The translations under genes and the position numbers were made by a program. A stretch of 64,000 nt of DNA from Bradyrhizobium sp. sBnM-33 (GTDB lineage: Bacteria > Pseudomonadota > Alphaproteobacteria > Rhizobiales > Xanthobacteraceae), in assembly GCF_032917945.1 (NCBI RefSeq), contig NZ_CP136624.1, positions 7,688,001 to 7,752,000 on the forward strand, read 5' to 3'. Under the pieces are notes generated by a model, which worked only from the letters and a program-made list of their open reading frames with translations, had not been told where the DNA came from and searched no databases. Position 1 is the first letter of the stretch, and every line of letters begins with the position of its first letter. Positions 1 through 7,415 of the stretch are shown piece after piece.

Positions 1-1912
1 CGCCGATCGCAGCCGAGAAATCCCGCGCACGCCAGGCGGCAAGGCCGGCCTCGTACGAAGCCACCCAGGCAGGTGCGCCGATATCGTCGGCCATGCCGAG
101 CAATTCATAGATCTGCAAACCGCCCGCGCGGCCATAGACCGCCAACCGGTCGAGTTCGCGAACCACGATGCTTTTCCCGGCGAGCCGGCGCGTTTCGGGG
201 CCGATGATGATCGTCGAGCCGTACATCTTGTTGGTGCTTTCCAGCCGGCTCGCAATATTCACGGCATCGCCGATCACAGTGTAGTTCAGCCGCACTTCCG
301 ATCCGATATTGCCGACCAGCATGTCGCCGGAATTGATGCCGATGCGGATCCTGACCGGCTGGCCGTGGTCGTCTACGAGGCCTGTCTCCTCCACCGCGCG
401 CCGGCACGCCAAGGCCGCCCGGCAGCAGTCGACGGCATGATCGGGGTTCGGCGACGGTGCGCCCCAGAACGCCATCACGGCGTCGCCGATGAATTTGTCG
501 ATGGTGCCGCTCTGGTTCTGAATCTGCGCCGAGACGCAATCGAAGTAGCGCGACAGCAGCGGGATGATGCGATCGCCGAGCCGCTCCGACATGCCGGTGA
601 AGCCGGCGAGATCGATGAACATCACGCTCATCGGCCGCACCGCGCCGCCAAGCCGCGCGCCGTTGCCGTCGCTGATCAGCCGCTTGACGAGGTCAGCGGG
701 GATGTATTTGCGGAACGCGGCCAGCCCCTGCGCCATGTCGCCGATCGCGCCCGACAGGTTTCCGATCTCGGTCAGCCGCGACGGATGCCGCTGCACCTTG
801 TCGAGGTCAAAACGCTCGACATGCCTGATCTCGTTGACCACCTTGATCAAGGGTGCGGCGATCAGGCGTTGGGCGAGCCACGCCGACAGCAGGCCGGCGA
901 AAACGATCAAGACCGCAAGCCCGATCAGCAGGTTTCGGATCGTCATCTGGACCGGTCCGAGAAATTCCGATTCCGGCACCACCGTCACCAGCGACCAGCC
1001 CGGAAACGAAATCGGCGTGATCACGGCCTGATAGGCCTTGCCGTCGCGCGTTACCGTCGTATTGAACGGCTGCCCCTCGCCGGGTTCGTAGGCGTTGCCG
1101 GCGTTTCGGATCGCCTCGACCGCGACCGGAAACAGCGGATGATCGGTCTTCAGCGCCACCAGTTCGCTGGCATCAGGATCGGGCGAGGCCACCACCTTGC
1201 CGTCCCGCTCGAGAATGAAGGCGCCCGCCGACTTGCCAACCGTGAGCTGCGACAGGAAATTCGAGACGCGGGTCAGCTCGATGATGATCGCAACGACGCC
1301 GGCCGGTTTCTGATCGATTTCGATGGGGGCCGAAAAGGCCGCCGCCAGCCGCTCCCCGCGCGGATGCGTCGTCAGCGTCGACCAGTGTTCGTCGTTGGTC
1401 TCTTTGGCGACCCGAAACCATTCCTGCTCGGTCAGGGAATACTCAGTGTCTTCGAACCAGCTCGCCTTGAGCCGAAGATCGTTGCCGATGAATTCGTAGC
1501 GATTGATGCGCAAATTGCGATCGGGCGTGATCTCGAGCATTTCGATGACGTCGTTGCCGAGCTTGTGCCCGGCAAAGAACGAGCCGTCCGGCCATCCAAA
1601 TGCCACCCAGGAGATCGTCGGTTGCGACAGCAACTGCGACCGGAAAACGACCTCGCGTTTCCTGGCGTCGCGCGGGTCGAACACTTTTTCGGCCAGCAGG
1701 GTTCGCACCGACATCATCGACGACCGCGCCTCTGAGGTGACCGACTGCAGTTCGTCGCTGACCGCGGATACGATCTGGTCGTTGATGGTGTTGGCGAGCG
1801 TCTGACTGACTTGATGAGCGGTGCGCCACCACAAAAGATGCACGCCGATGGCACTGACGACGATGGACGTCAGCACGAGGATGGAAATGGCGGTGCGGAT
1901 GCCGAGGCGCAT
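1..1912 (-). CDS. Adenylate/guanylate cyclase with extracytoplasmic sensor domain (3' end beyond window)
   Basis: The frame begins with ATG at 1912 and stays open to the left edge, giving about 637 residues without a stop. An N-terminal membrane segment (about 8-28) and a second one (about 335-355) bracket a roughly 300-residue extracytoplasmic region of dCache type. A HAMP-like stretch follows, then a class III nucleotidyl cyclase domain. The two metal-binding aspartates are seen in FIDLAGFT (about 434) and FIGDAVMAFWG (about 475), followed by RIGINSGDMLVGNIGS and YTVIGDAVNIASRLE, which are typical of the class. The end of the visible protein is entering a TPR-like tail. By family it makes cAMP in response to a periplasmic ligand; which ligand cannot be read. 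It is divergent from ccdA with 197 bp between the starts. Confidence 0.88.
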   Translation of the reverse strand, partial: MRLGIRTAISILVLTSIVVSAIGVHLLWWRTAHQVSQTLANTINDQIVSAVSDELQSVTSEARSSMMSVRTLLAEKVFDPRDARKREVVFRSQLLSQPTISWVAFGWPDGSFFAGHKLGNDVIEMLEITPDRNLRINRYEFIGNDLRLKASWFEDTEYSLTEQEWFRVAKETNDEHWSTLTTHPRGERLAAAFSAPIEIDQKPAGVVAIIIELTRVSNFLSQLTVGKSAGAFILERDGKVVASPDPDASELVALKTDHPLFPVAVEAIRNAGNAYEPGEGQPFNTTVTRDGKAYQAVITPISFPGWSLVTVVPESEFLGPVQMTIRNLLIGLAVLIVFAGLLSAWLAQRLIAAPLIKVVNEIRHVERFDLDKVQRHPSRLTEIGNLSGAIGDMAQGLAAFRKYIPADLVKRLISDGNGARLGGAVRPMSVMFIDLAGFTGMSERLGDRIIPLLSRYFDCVSAQIQNQSGTIDKFIGDAVMAFWGAPSPNPDHAVDCCRAALACRRAVEETGLVDDHGQPVRIRIGINSGDMLVGNIGSEVRLNYTVIGDAVNIASRLESTNKMYGSTIIIGPETRRLAGKSIVVRELDRLAVYGRAGGLQIYELLGMADDIGAPAWVASYEAGLAAWRARDFSAAIG

Positions 1913-2109
1913 GCAGGGTCTCGTTGACGGTCTGATTACCGCAATACGGGACCATACCAGCGTCTGTTTCGCCGGCGAGGCGATTTCGGCGCCCCGGACA
2001 CGGCTCTGTGACCGAAGTTGAGCCGTAATGCCGACGAAACTTATCGATTGGCTGTTCCGTACCAGCCAAGACGGCGCTATGCCTTGCGGCAATTCTCGAA
2101 GGTCATGCA

Positions 2110-2841
2110 ATGCACGATGTTTCCATCCCGGCGGCCCTGATCGCCGGTCTCGTCAGCTTCCTGTCTCCCTGCGTGCTGCCGCTGGTGCCGCCCTATCTGA
2201 TCTATCTCACCGGCGCGACCATCGAGCATGTCGCCAATGACGGACCGACGCCGGCCTCCAAGCGCGCGGTGATGGCATCGGCGCTGATGTTCGTGCTCGG
2301 CTTTTCCACCGTGTTCGTGGCGCTTGGCGCCAGCGCCTCGCTGATCGGCGGCCTGATCCGCGCCTGGTCGGCGGAGCTCTCGATCGTGGCCGGCATCGTG
2401 ATCATCATCATGGGCCTGCACTTCCTCGGCCTGACCCGGATCGGCCTGTTGATGCGCGAAGGCCGGATGCCGATGCCGAAGCCGGTCGGCCTGTGGGGCG
2501 CCTATGCCATGGGGCTCGCCTTCGCCTTCGGCTGGACCCCCTGCATCGGCCCCATTTTGGCGGCGATTCTGTCAATTGCGGCCGCCGAGGCCACCGTGAC
2601 CAAGGGCGCCGGCCTGCTCGCGGTCTATTCCGCCGGGCTCGGAATCCCGTTCCTGCTGGCAGCCTTCATGATCGAGCAGTTTTCCGCGCTGTTTGCGCGG
2701 ATGAAGCGCCACCTCGGCAAGGTCGAGCAAGCCATGGGCGTCCTGATGGTGATCACCGGCATCGGCTTCCTGACCGGCTCCGTCACCAGCATCAGCATCT
2801 GGCTGCTGGAGACCTTTCCCGCGCTGCAAAATTTCGGTTAG
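2110..2841 (+). CDS. ccdA: CcdA-type cytochrome c biogenesis / thiol-disulfide transporter
   Basis: This 243-residue integral membrane protein has about six hydrophobic helices. The two redox cysteines of the CcdA/DsbD-beta family are present, in SFLSPCVLPLVPP (Cys21) and FGWTPCIGP (Cys145), each next to the conserved prolines. The family moves electrons from cytoplasmic thioredoxin to periplasmic thiol proteins, often for cytochrome c maturation. No ccm gene is adjacent. Instead the downstream genes are a DoxX protein, a periplasmic thioredoxin-fold protein and a cysteine-rich bufferin locus, which suggests a role in keeping periplasmic thiols reduced there (inference). A second ATG lies 6 nt upstream, out of frame with the domain. 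Confidence 0.88.
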   Translation: MHDVSIPAALIAGLVSFLSPCVLPLVPPYLIYLTGATIEHVANDGPTPASKRAVMASALMFVLGFSTVFVALGASASLIGGLIRAWSAELSIVAGIVIIIMGLHFLGLTRIGLLMREGRMPMPKPVGLWGAYAMGLAFAFGWTPCIGPILAAILSIAAAEATVTKGAGLLAVYSAGLGIPFLLAAFMIEQFSALFARMKRHLGKVEQAMGVLMVITGIGFLTGSVTSISIWLLETFPALQNFG

Positions 2842-2965
2842 GCCCCCGTAACAAGCGGGCCGGCGCCAACGAATTTCCTATCAGGACCAGACTGCCGCCA
2901 CCGCGGCCGCGACGTGGCCGCAGGTCGCTGCTTCGCGTCGCCAAAATACTAAAAGGGGGGTTCGC

Positions 2966-3430
2966 ATGTATTCCATCGTCAATCTGCTCATCCTGCTGCC
3001 CGCGCAGATCGCCTCGCATTTTTCCTGGGCCGGCCCCCTGATCATGCGGCTCATCGTCGGTTACACCTTCATGCTGGCCGGCTGGGGCAAGCTCAATCAT
3101 CTGGCGCAGGTCACCGAAAACTTTATCGGCTGGGGCATTCCGTTTCCCAACATCCTCACCCCTTTTGTGGCGGGCGTCGAATTCTTCGGCGGCGCGATGC
3201 TGATCCTCGGCCTGTTCACGCGAATCCCGGCCGCGATGCTGGCAGTGGTCATGGTTGTCGCCATCAAGTCGGCGAAATGGGGCGACGTCGATTCACTGGA
3301 GACGCTGCTCGGTTTTGAGGAAGCTGCCTACTTCGCCGGCTTCATATGGCTTGCGATTGCCGGCCCCGGCGCGGCGTCACTGGACCGGCTGCTGCTGAAT
3401 GCCAGCGGTCACCCAAAAGCTTCAACGTGA
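2966..3430 (+). CDS. DoxX family membrane protein
   Basis: This is a 154-residue protein with four predicted membrane helices. It carries the DoxX signature of a first-helix GYTFMLAGWGKL followed by FPNILTPFVAGVEFFGGAMLILGLFTR. A very strong Shine-Dalgarno (GGGGGG at 2956-2961) lies 4 nt before the ATG and settles the start. DoxX proteins are quinone- or redox-associated membrane proteins of loosely defined function, and they occur in many bufferin loci as a fourth component. Here the gene is about 2.7 kb upstream of the bufferin precursors, behind ccdA and ahead of a thioredoxin-like gene. Membership of the same functional unit is therefore an inference from proximity. Confidence 0.85.
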   Translation: MYSIVNLLILLPAQIASHFSWAGPLIMRLIVGYTFMLAGWGKLNHLAQVTENFIGWGIPFPNILTPFVAGVEFFGGAMLILGLFTRIPAAMLAVVMVVAIKSAKWGDVDSLETLLGFEEAAYFAGFIWLAIAGPGAASLDRLLLNASGHPKAST

Positions 3431-3520
3431 CACTCACAATCCCGTGACATCGGCTAATGCTTGAGCCCTGATCTCGCCGCCTGCGTAGCTGGAGAAAACG
3501 CCACGCTTCCGGGAGCTACC

Positions 3521-4981
3521 ATGAAATTCGTCCGCATTGCCGCCTTCGCTCTCGCCGCGCTTGCGGCATCGCCGTCGTTTAGTTCGGACGGGCCCAAATG
3601 GAGTGAGTGGAGCGACGATCTGTTCGCCCGTGCGCAGGCCGAACAGCCTTTCGTCATCCTCGATCTCGAGGCGGTGTGGTGCCACTGGTGCCACGTGATG
3701 GAGAAGACGACCTACGCCAATCCCGAGGTCAGGGACTTGTTGGCCGCAAAATATCTGCCGGTGCGGGTCGATCAGGATGCCAATCCCGACCTGTCGAGCC
3801 GCTACGGCGACTGGGGCTGGCCGGCGACCATCGTGTTCGGCCCCGACGGCACCGAAATCGCCAAACTCAGGGGCTATATCGAGCCGGAACGGATGCAGGC
3901 GCTTCTCAAGGCGATCATCGATGATCCCTCGCCGGGACCGTCGGTCGGTGAAGCCTTTGAGGTGAAGCCGTCGACCTCGGCCTTTCTCGACAAGCAACAG
4001 CGCGCCGCGCTGATGAAGACTGTCGACGAAGCTTATGAGGAAAAACTCGGCGGCTGGGGCGAGAACCAGAAGTACATCGACGCCGACAGCATGGACCTTG
4101 CGATCAGCCGCGCCGAGTCCGGCGACGCCACGGCCATCAAGCGCGCCCGGCAGACGCTCGATTCGGCCATCGCGCTGATCGATCCGGTCTGGGGCGGCGT
4201 GTACCAGTATTCCGAAGCGGACTCCTGGACGCATCCGCATTTCGAAAAGATCATGTCATTCCAGGCGCAATATCTCCGGCAATACAGCCAGGCCTATGCG
4301 CTATGGAAAGATCCGAAATATCTTGCCGCCGCGCGCAACATCGAACGCTATCTCGCGGAATTCCTCACCAGCCCCGAGGGTGCGTTCTATGTCAGCCAGG
4401 ATGCCGATCTCAACCACGAGATCGACGGGCACAAATACTACGCGCTATCGGACAGCGAGCGGCGCAAACTGGGAATGCCGCGCATCGACAAGAACCTGTA
4501 TGCGCGCGAAAACGGCTGGGCGATCTCGGGGCTTTCGGCCTACTACAACGTCACCAATGATCCCAAGGTGCTGGCGATTGCCGAACGCGCCGCGAAATGG
4601 GTGATCGACAACCGCGCCCTGCCGGATGGCGGCTTCCGCCACGGTGAGAAGGATCGCGGCGGCCCGTTCCTCGGCGACACAGTTTCGATGGGCCAGGCCT
4701 TCCTCGATCTCTATGCCGCCACGGGAAACCGCGACTGGCTCACCTTGGCAGCGAAGACCGGCGATTTCATCGCGACCTTTCGTGACGAGGCCGGCGGCTT
4801 CGTGACCTCGAAGACAGCGGAAGCCAAAACCGGCGTGCTCGCCAAGCCCGCCAAGCTGATCGACGATCAAGTGCAGGTCGCAAGGTTCATGAACCTGCTT
4901 AACCGTTACTTCGGCACCGAGGCCTATCGCGAAGCGCCGCGCACGCGATGCGCTATCTCGCCAGCGCCTCGGCCGGGATGA
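3521..4981 (+). CDS. Exported DUF255 (YyaL/SSP411-type) thioredoxin-fold protein, frameshifted near the C-terminus
   Basis: The ATG at 3521 follows GGGAG with a 5-nt spacer and starts an apparent signal peptide (MKFVRIAAFALAALAASPS). The mature part opens with a thioredoxin fold whose active site reads VWCHWCHVMEKTTY, the DUF255 hallmark, followed by VRVDQDANPDL and GWPATIVFGPDG. After about residue 140 comes a long helical region resembling the (alpha/alpha)6 barrel of YyaL/SPATA20 proteins. The frame ends at 4981 after REAPRTRC, a sequence that does not belong to the family. The expected C-terminus continues in another frame from 4939. The product is therefore either a 486-residue truncated protein or an assembly/sequencing artefact. 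Export is unusual for the family and fits the adjacent CcdA. Confidence 0.8.
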   Translation: MKFVRIAAFALAALAASPSFSSDGPKWSEWSDDLFARAQAEQPFVILDLEAVWCHWCHVMEKTTYANPEVRDLLAAKYLPVRVDQDANPDLSSRYGDWGWPATIVFGPDGTEIAKLRGYIEPERMQALLKAIIDDPSPGPSVGEAFEVKPSTSAFLDKQQRAALMKTVDEAYEEKLGGWGENQKYIDADSMDLAISRAESGDATAIKRARQTLDSAIALIDPVWGGVYQYSEADSWTHPHFEKIMSFQAQYLRQYSQAYALWKDPKYLAAARNIERYLAEFLTSPEGAFYVSQDADLNHEIDGHKYYALSDSERRKLGMPRIDKNLYARENGWAISGLSAYYNVTNDPKVLAIAERAAKWVIDNRALPDGGFRHGEKDRGGPFLGDTVSMGQAFLDLYAATGNRDWLTLAAKTGDFIATFRDEAGGFVTSKTAEAKTGVLAKPAKLIDDQVQVARFMNLLNRYFGTEAYREAPRTRCAISPAPRPG

Positions 4982-5301
4982 TGGGTCCTCTGCCCGGCGT
5001 CCTGCTCGCCGACGAAGAGCTCGCGGTTGAACCCACCCACATGACGATTGTCGGACAGAAGGACGACGCCCGCGCGATAAACCTGCATGCCCTGGCCCGC
5101 GCGCTGCCGGCCCGTTACAAGCGACTAGAGTGGCTGGATCTGGAGGGCAAACTGCCCAATCCCGACGTCGAATATCCGGACCTTGGCGAACCCGCGGCGT
5201 TCGCCTGCAGCAATCGCATCTGTTCGTTTCCGTCCTTCAATGCCGAGGAGCTGCGGGCAACGGTAGCGCAGATGGCCAAGCTGAAACCTGTGCGGGGATA
5301 G
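4939..5301 (+). pseudogene. Out-of-frame C-terminal part of the DUF255 protein
   Basis: This frame continues the upstream DUF255 protein as AHAMRYLASASAGMMGPLPG and LLADEELAVEPTHMTIVGQ, and ends in a cysteine-containing segment (EPAAFACSNRICSFPSF). These are the normal last roughly 120 residues of a DUF255/YyaL protein, which usually end with a motif like CS-x-x-xC. Adding one G near 4936-4938 would turn GAAGCGCCGCGCAC into codons reading E-A-A-A-H-A-M-R and join the two frames. No ribosome-binding site precedes the internal ATG at 4948, so separate translation is unlikely. Confidence 0.7.
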
Positions 5302-5490
5302 CCGAATCGAATTTCCTTGTGCGGTGTAGCTAAACGCGAACTCCGGCTAATCTGTTGACGCGACGCGCTTTCTGAGTGGCGCGCGCTTACGCACGGCCAT
5401 TGCGGCGCATAACGAAATACTCTCCAACCGCCGGGGTTAGACATGGACGGGATGTCCAATCGCAAAAAAGAAAATTTTCTTTTCAAATTC

Positions 5491-5517
5491 TGTAACCAAA
5501 TCGCCCGATGCCCCGTA
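5491..5517 (+). promoter_or_regulatory. ECF-sigma-like promoter of the first bufferin precursor gene
   Basis: GTAACC at 5492-5497, preceded by T, is followed after exactly 16 nt by CGTA at 5514-5517. The same -35/-10 pair with the same 16-nt spacer occurs before the second precursor gene. The motif resembles the GTAACC-N16-CGAA type motif that I recall for the SigF extracytoplasmic-function sigma factor of Caulobacter. The rest of the 381-bp gap between 5302 and 5682 holds an A/T-rich tract (5466-5490) and no convincing gene. The untranslated leader would be about 160 nt. Confidence 0.55.
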
Positions 5518-5682
5518 ACTGGCCTTGGATGAACATTCGGTCACGGAGGCTTGACGTTTTCTGCAAGCGCCCGCGGCCTGATTGCCATCCGTCACATCGC
5601 TTGCGTTGTGAGGGTCCGTGATCGAAACGGTCAACGGATGCTCGCGACGTCCCGCCTTCACACAATCATCGAGGAGATCGTC

Positions 5683-5946
5683 ATGAAGTTGAATTCCAAA
5701 TCCGGCGCGACGCTCGCCGCTGCCGCCGCCACCCTGTTGCTCGCCGGCTCGGTGGTGTCGACGGTATCGACGCCTGCGAACGCCGCCCAGGGCAAGTGTA
5801 TGGCCGGCAATGCCTGCAAGGGCCAGAGCGCCTGCAAGGGCGCGGCCAACGCCTGCAAGGGCCAGAATGCCTGCAAGGGGCAAGGCTTCTCGGCGACCTC
5901 CGAGAAGGCTTGCGCCGCCATGGGCGCCAAGTTCGTCAAGGGTTGA
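5683..5946 (+). CDS. bufA2: BufA2-type bufferin precursor peptide, copy 1
   Basis: This is an 87-residue exported peptide. GAGGAG at 5671-5676 precedes the ATG, and an in-frame upstream extension is discarded because it breaks the signal peptide. Residues 1-34 form a signal peptide ending TPANAA. The mature part has six cysteines: GKC, then a 13-residue unit NACKGQ(S/N)ACKG occurring twice, and a last KAC. This pattern of signal peptide plus NACKGQNACKGQG is that of BufA2 bufferins, small copper-binding RiPPs whose cysteines are modified by an MNIO maturase before or during export. The maturase and its partner lie 0.6 kb downstream. The role in periplasmic copper buffering is taken from studied bufferins. 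Confidence 0.85.
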   Translation: MKLNSKSGATLAAAAATLLLAGSVVSTVSTPANAAQGKCMAGNACKGQSACKGAANACKGQNACKGQGFSATSEKACAAMGAKFVKG

Positions 5947-5965
5947 TCGGCGGATCAGACGCCGC

Positions 5966-5990
5966 GAGGGCTCGGCGCTGCCGGGCCCTC
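5966..5990 (+). terminator. GC-rich hairpin after bufA2 copy 1
   Basis: GAGGGCTCGGC at 5966-5976 can pair with GCCGGGCCCTC at 5980-5990 around a 3-nt loop, starting 20 nt after the stop codon. Only a weak T run (TGTTT) follows, so it may attenuate transcription or protect the 3' end of the message rather than stop it outright. Confidence 0.5.
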
Positions 5991-6030
5991 ACTGTTTCGA
6001 GCAGGCGGCCGAAAAATACTTGGCTTCCCG

Positions 6031-6057
6031 TGTAACTTAGTCCAGATCCGTCACGTA
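6031..6057 (+). promoter_or_regulatory. ECF-sigma-like promoter of the second bufferin precursor gene
   Basis: GTAACT at 6032-6037, preceded by T, is followed after 16 nt by CGTA at 6054-6057. This copies the element before the first precursor, with the same spacing. The leader to the ATG at 6140 would be about 80 nt. This element could drive bufA2 copy 2 and the genes behind it. Confidence 0.55.
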
Positions 6058-6139
6058 GCTATCGCTGGGTGCAGTTTGTCGGCCGGACCTGTCGCGGCTT
6101 GCGGGCGATGCACCCTCACACTTCCTTTGGAGGATACGA

Positions 6140-6397
6140 ATGAAGATGACTTCCAAGTCCGGCGCGACCCTCGCCGCCGCTGCAGCCACCCTGTTCCTGG
6201 CCGGCGCCACCGTGTCGACCGTGGCCTATGCCGCCGGCGAAGGTAAGTGCGTCGGCGCCAATGCCTGCAAGGGCCAGAGCGCTTGCAAGGGTGCCAGCAA
6301 TGCCTGCAAGGGCCAGAACGCCTGCAAGGGGCAAGGCTTCTCTGCGATGACCAAGGAAAAGTGCGACGCCGCCAAGGGCAAGTACATGCCGTCTTAA
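6140..6397 (+). CDS. bufA2: BufA2-type bufferin precursor peptide, copy 2
   Basis: This is an 85-residue exported peptide, a close paralogue of the gene 190 bp upstream. GGAGG at 6129-6133 sets the start. A signal peptide (to about residue 32, ...TVAYAAG) is followed by GEGKCVGANACKG and the same twice-repeated NACKGQ(S/N)ACKG unit, again with six cysteines. The tail differs (TKEKCDAAKGKYMPS against TSEKACAAMGAKFVKG). The GEGKC segment resembles the EGKCG motif modified in BufA1 bufferins. The two copies suggest either dosage or two slightly different metallophores served by one maturase (inference). Confidence 0.86.
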   Translation: MKMTSKSGATLAAAAATLFLAGATVSTVAYAAGEGKCVGANACKGQSACKGASNACKGQNACKGQGFSAMTKEKCDAAKGKYMPS

Positions 6398-6410
6398 GTC
6401 GCGGTCCGAT

Positions 6411-6436
6411 CGAGGCCCGGTGTAGGCCGGGCCTCG
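6411..6436 (+). terminator. Perfect hairpin after bufA2 copy 2
   Basis: CGAGGCCCGG at 6411-6420 pairs perfectly with CCGGGCCTCG at 6427-6436 around a 6-nt loop, 13 nt after the stop codon and ahead of bufB. No T tract follows. It is well placed as an attenuator or mRNA stabiliser that would let the precursor exceed the maturase. Confidence 0.55.
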
Positions 6437-6509
6437 CATCCATGCTAGGTTGATATCACAGTATGGGACACGCCGCCTCGTTTGGCTGGTCCGTTCGAGC
6501 GGAGACGAG

Positions 6510-7415
6510 ATGAACGTCGCAAGCAGATTGCCAGACACGTCGGCGGCCGCGCTTGCAGACCGCCCAGTGACATCGGCCAAGCCGCCCTTCCTCGGCTTCG
6601 GTCTCGGCCTGCGCCACCAGCACTACGACGAAATCCTGAGCAGCAATCCGCCGATCGACTGGTTCGAAGTCATCAGCGAAAACTACATGCTGCCCGGTGG
6701 CCAGCCGCTGCGCACGCTCGATCGGATATGCGAACGCTACCCGGTGGTGATGCACGGCGTGTCGATGTCGATCGCCTCCACCGCTCCGCCGGATTTCGAA
6801 TATCTGCAAGCCCTGAAGGATCTCGCCCGGCGCATCGAGCCGAAATGGATGTCGGACCATCTGTGCTGGACCGGCGTGCACGGCAAGAACCTGCATGATC
6901 TGCTGCCGATCCCTTACACCAGGGAAGCGCTCGATCACGTCGTCAGCCGGGTCCAACTGGTGCAGGATTTCCTCGGCCGCGCCATCGTGCTCGAGAACGT
7001 CTCGACCTATGTCCAGTTCAGCAATTCCGAAATGACGGAATGGGAATTTTTGTCCGAGCTGTCGCGCCGCTCCGGATGCTGGCTTTTGTTCGACGTGAAC
7101 AACGTCTATGTCAGCGCCTTCAACCACGGCTACGATCCCTTGACCTTCCTCAACGGAATTCCGCCGGATCGCGTGGTGCAGTTTCACATCGCCGGCCACA
7201 GCCACATGGGCACCCATATCATCGACACCCACGACCACCCGGTATGCGAGGACGTCTGGGAGCTCTATGCCGCGGCGTTGAAACGTTTCGGCCGGGTCTC
7301 GACCATGATCGAGCGCGACGACAACATCCCGCCGCTCGACGAACTTCTGCTCGAGGTTGCCAGGACCCGCGAGATGGCCGAGAAAATCCTGCCAACAGAC
7401 AGTCGCGCGGGATGA
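6510..7415 (+). CDS. bufB: MNIO (DUF692) bufferin maturase
   Basis: The ATG at 6510 follows GGAG with a 5-nt spacer and gives 301 residues; an in-frame extension to 6450 has no support. The TIM-barrel MNIO family is recognised by GFGLGLRHQHYDEIL near the start and by the metal-ligand motifs: MHGVSMSI (about 81), SDHLCWT (about 115), LENVSTYV (about 160), FDVNNVYVSAFNHG (about 193), FHIAGHSHMG (about 225), DTHDHPV (about 239) and MIERDDNIPP (about 267). MNIO enzymes use a multinuclear iron site and O2 to turn cysteines of RiPP precursors into thiooxazole/oxazolone-type groups. The likely substrates are the two BufA2 peptides just upstream. The stop overlaps the bufC start (ATGA). Confidence 0.92.
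   Translation: MNVASRLPDTSAAALADRPVTSAKPPFLGFGLGLRHQHYDEILSSNPPIDWFEVISENYMLPGGQPLRTLDRICERYPVVMHGVSMSIASTAPPDFEYLQALKDLARRIEPKWMSDHLCWTGVHGKNLHDLLPIPYTREALDHVVSRVQLVQDFLGRAIVLENVSTYVQFSNSEMTEWEFLSELSRRSGCWLLFDVNNVYVSAFNHGYDPLTFLNGIPPDRVVQFHIAGHSHMGTHIIDTHDHPVCEDVWELYAAALKRFGRVSTMIERDDNIPPLDELLLEVARTREMAEKILPTDSRAG

Noticed and set aside
365..1735. Long plus-strand open frame of 456 codons
   Set aside because: It is antisense to the cyclase gene, which has clear cyclase motifs. The plus-strand protein is Arg/His/Asp-rich with no domain, as expected for a shadow in high-GC DNA.
4948..5301. Independent 117-residue gene
   Set aside because: There is no ribosome-binding site, and the sequence is the out-of-frame C-terminus of the DUF255 protein.
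5551..5682. In-frame extension of bufA2 copy 1
   Set aside because: It would put 44 residues ahead of a good signal peptide and would ignore the GAGGAG site before 5683.
7040..7411. In-frame extension of bufC inside bufB
   Set aside because: It overlaps the conserved MNIO frame, and the ATGA-coupled start at 7412 matches the DUF2063 N-terminus.
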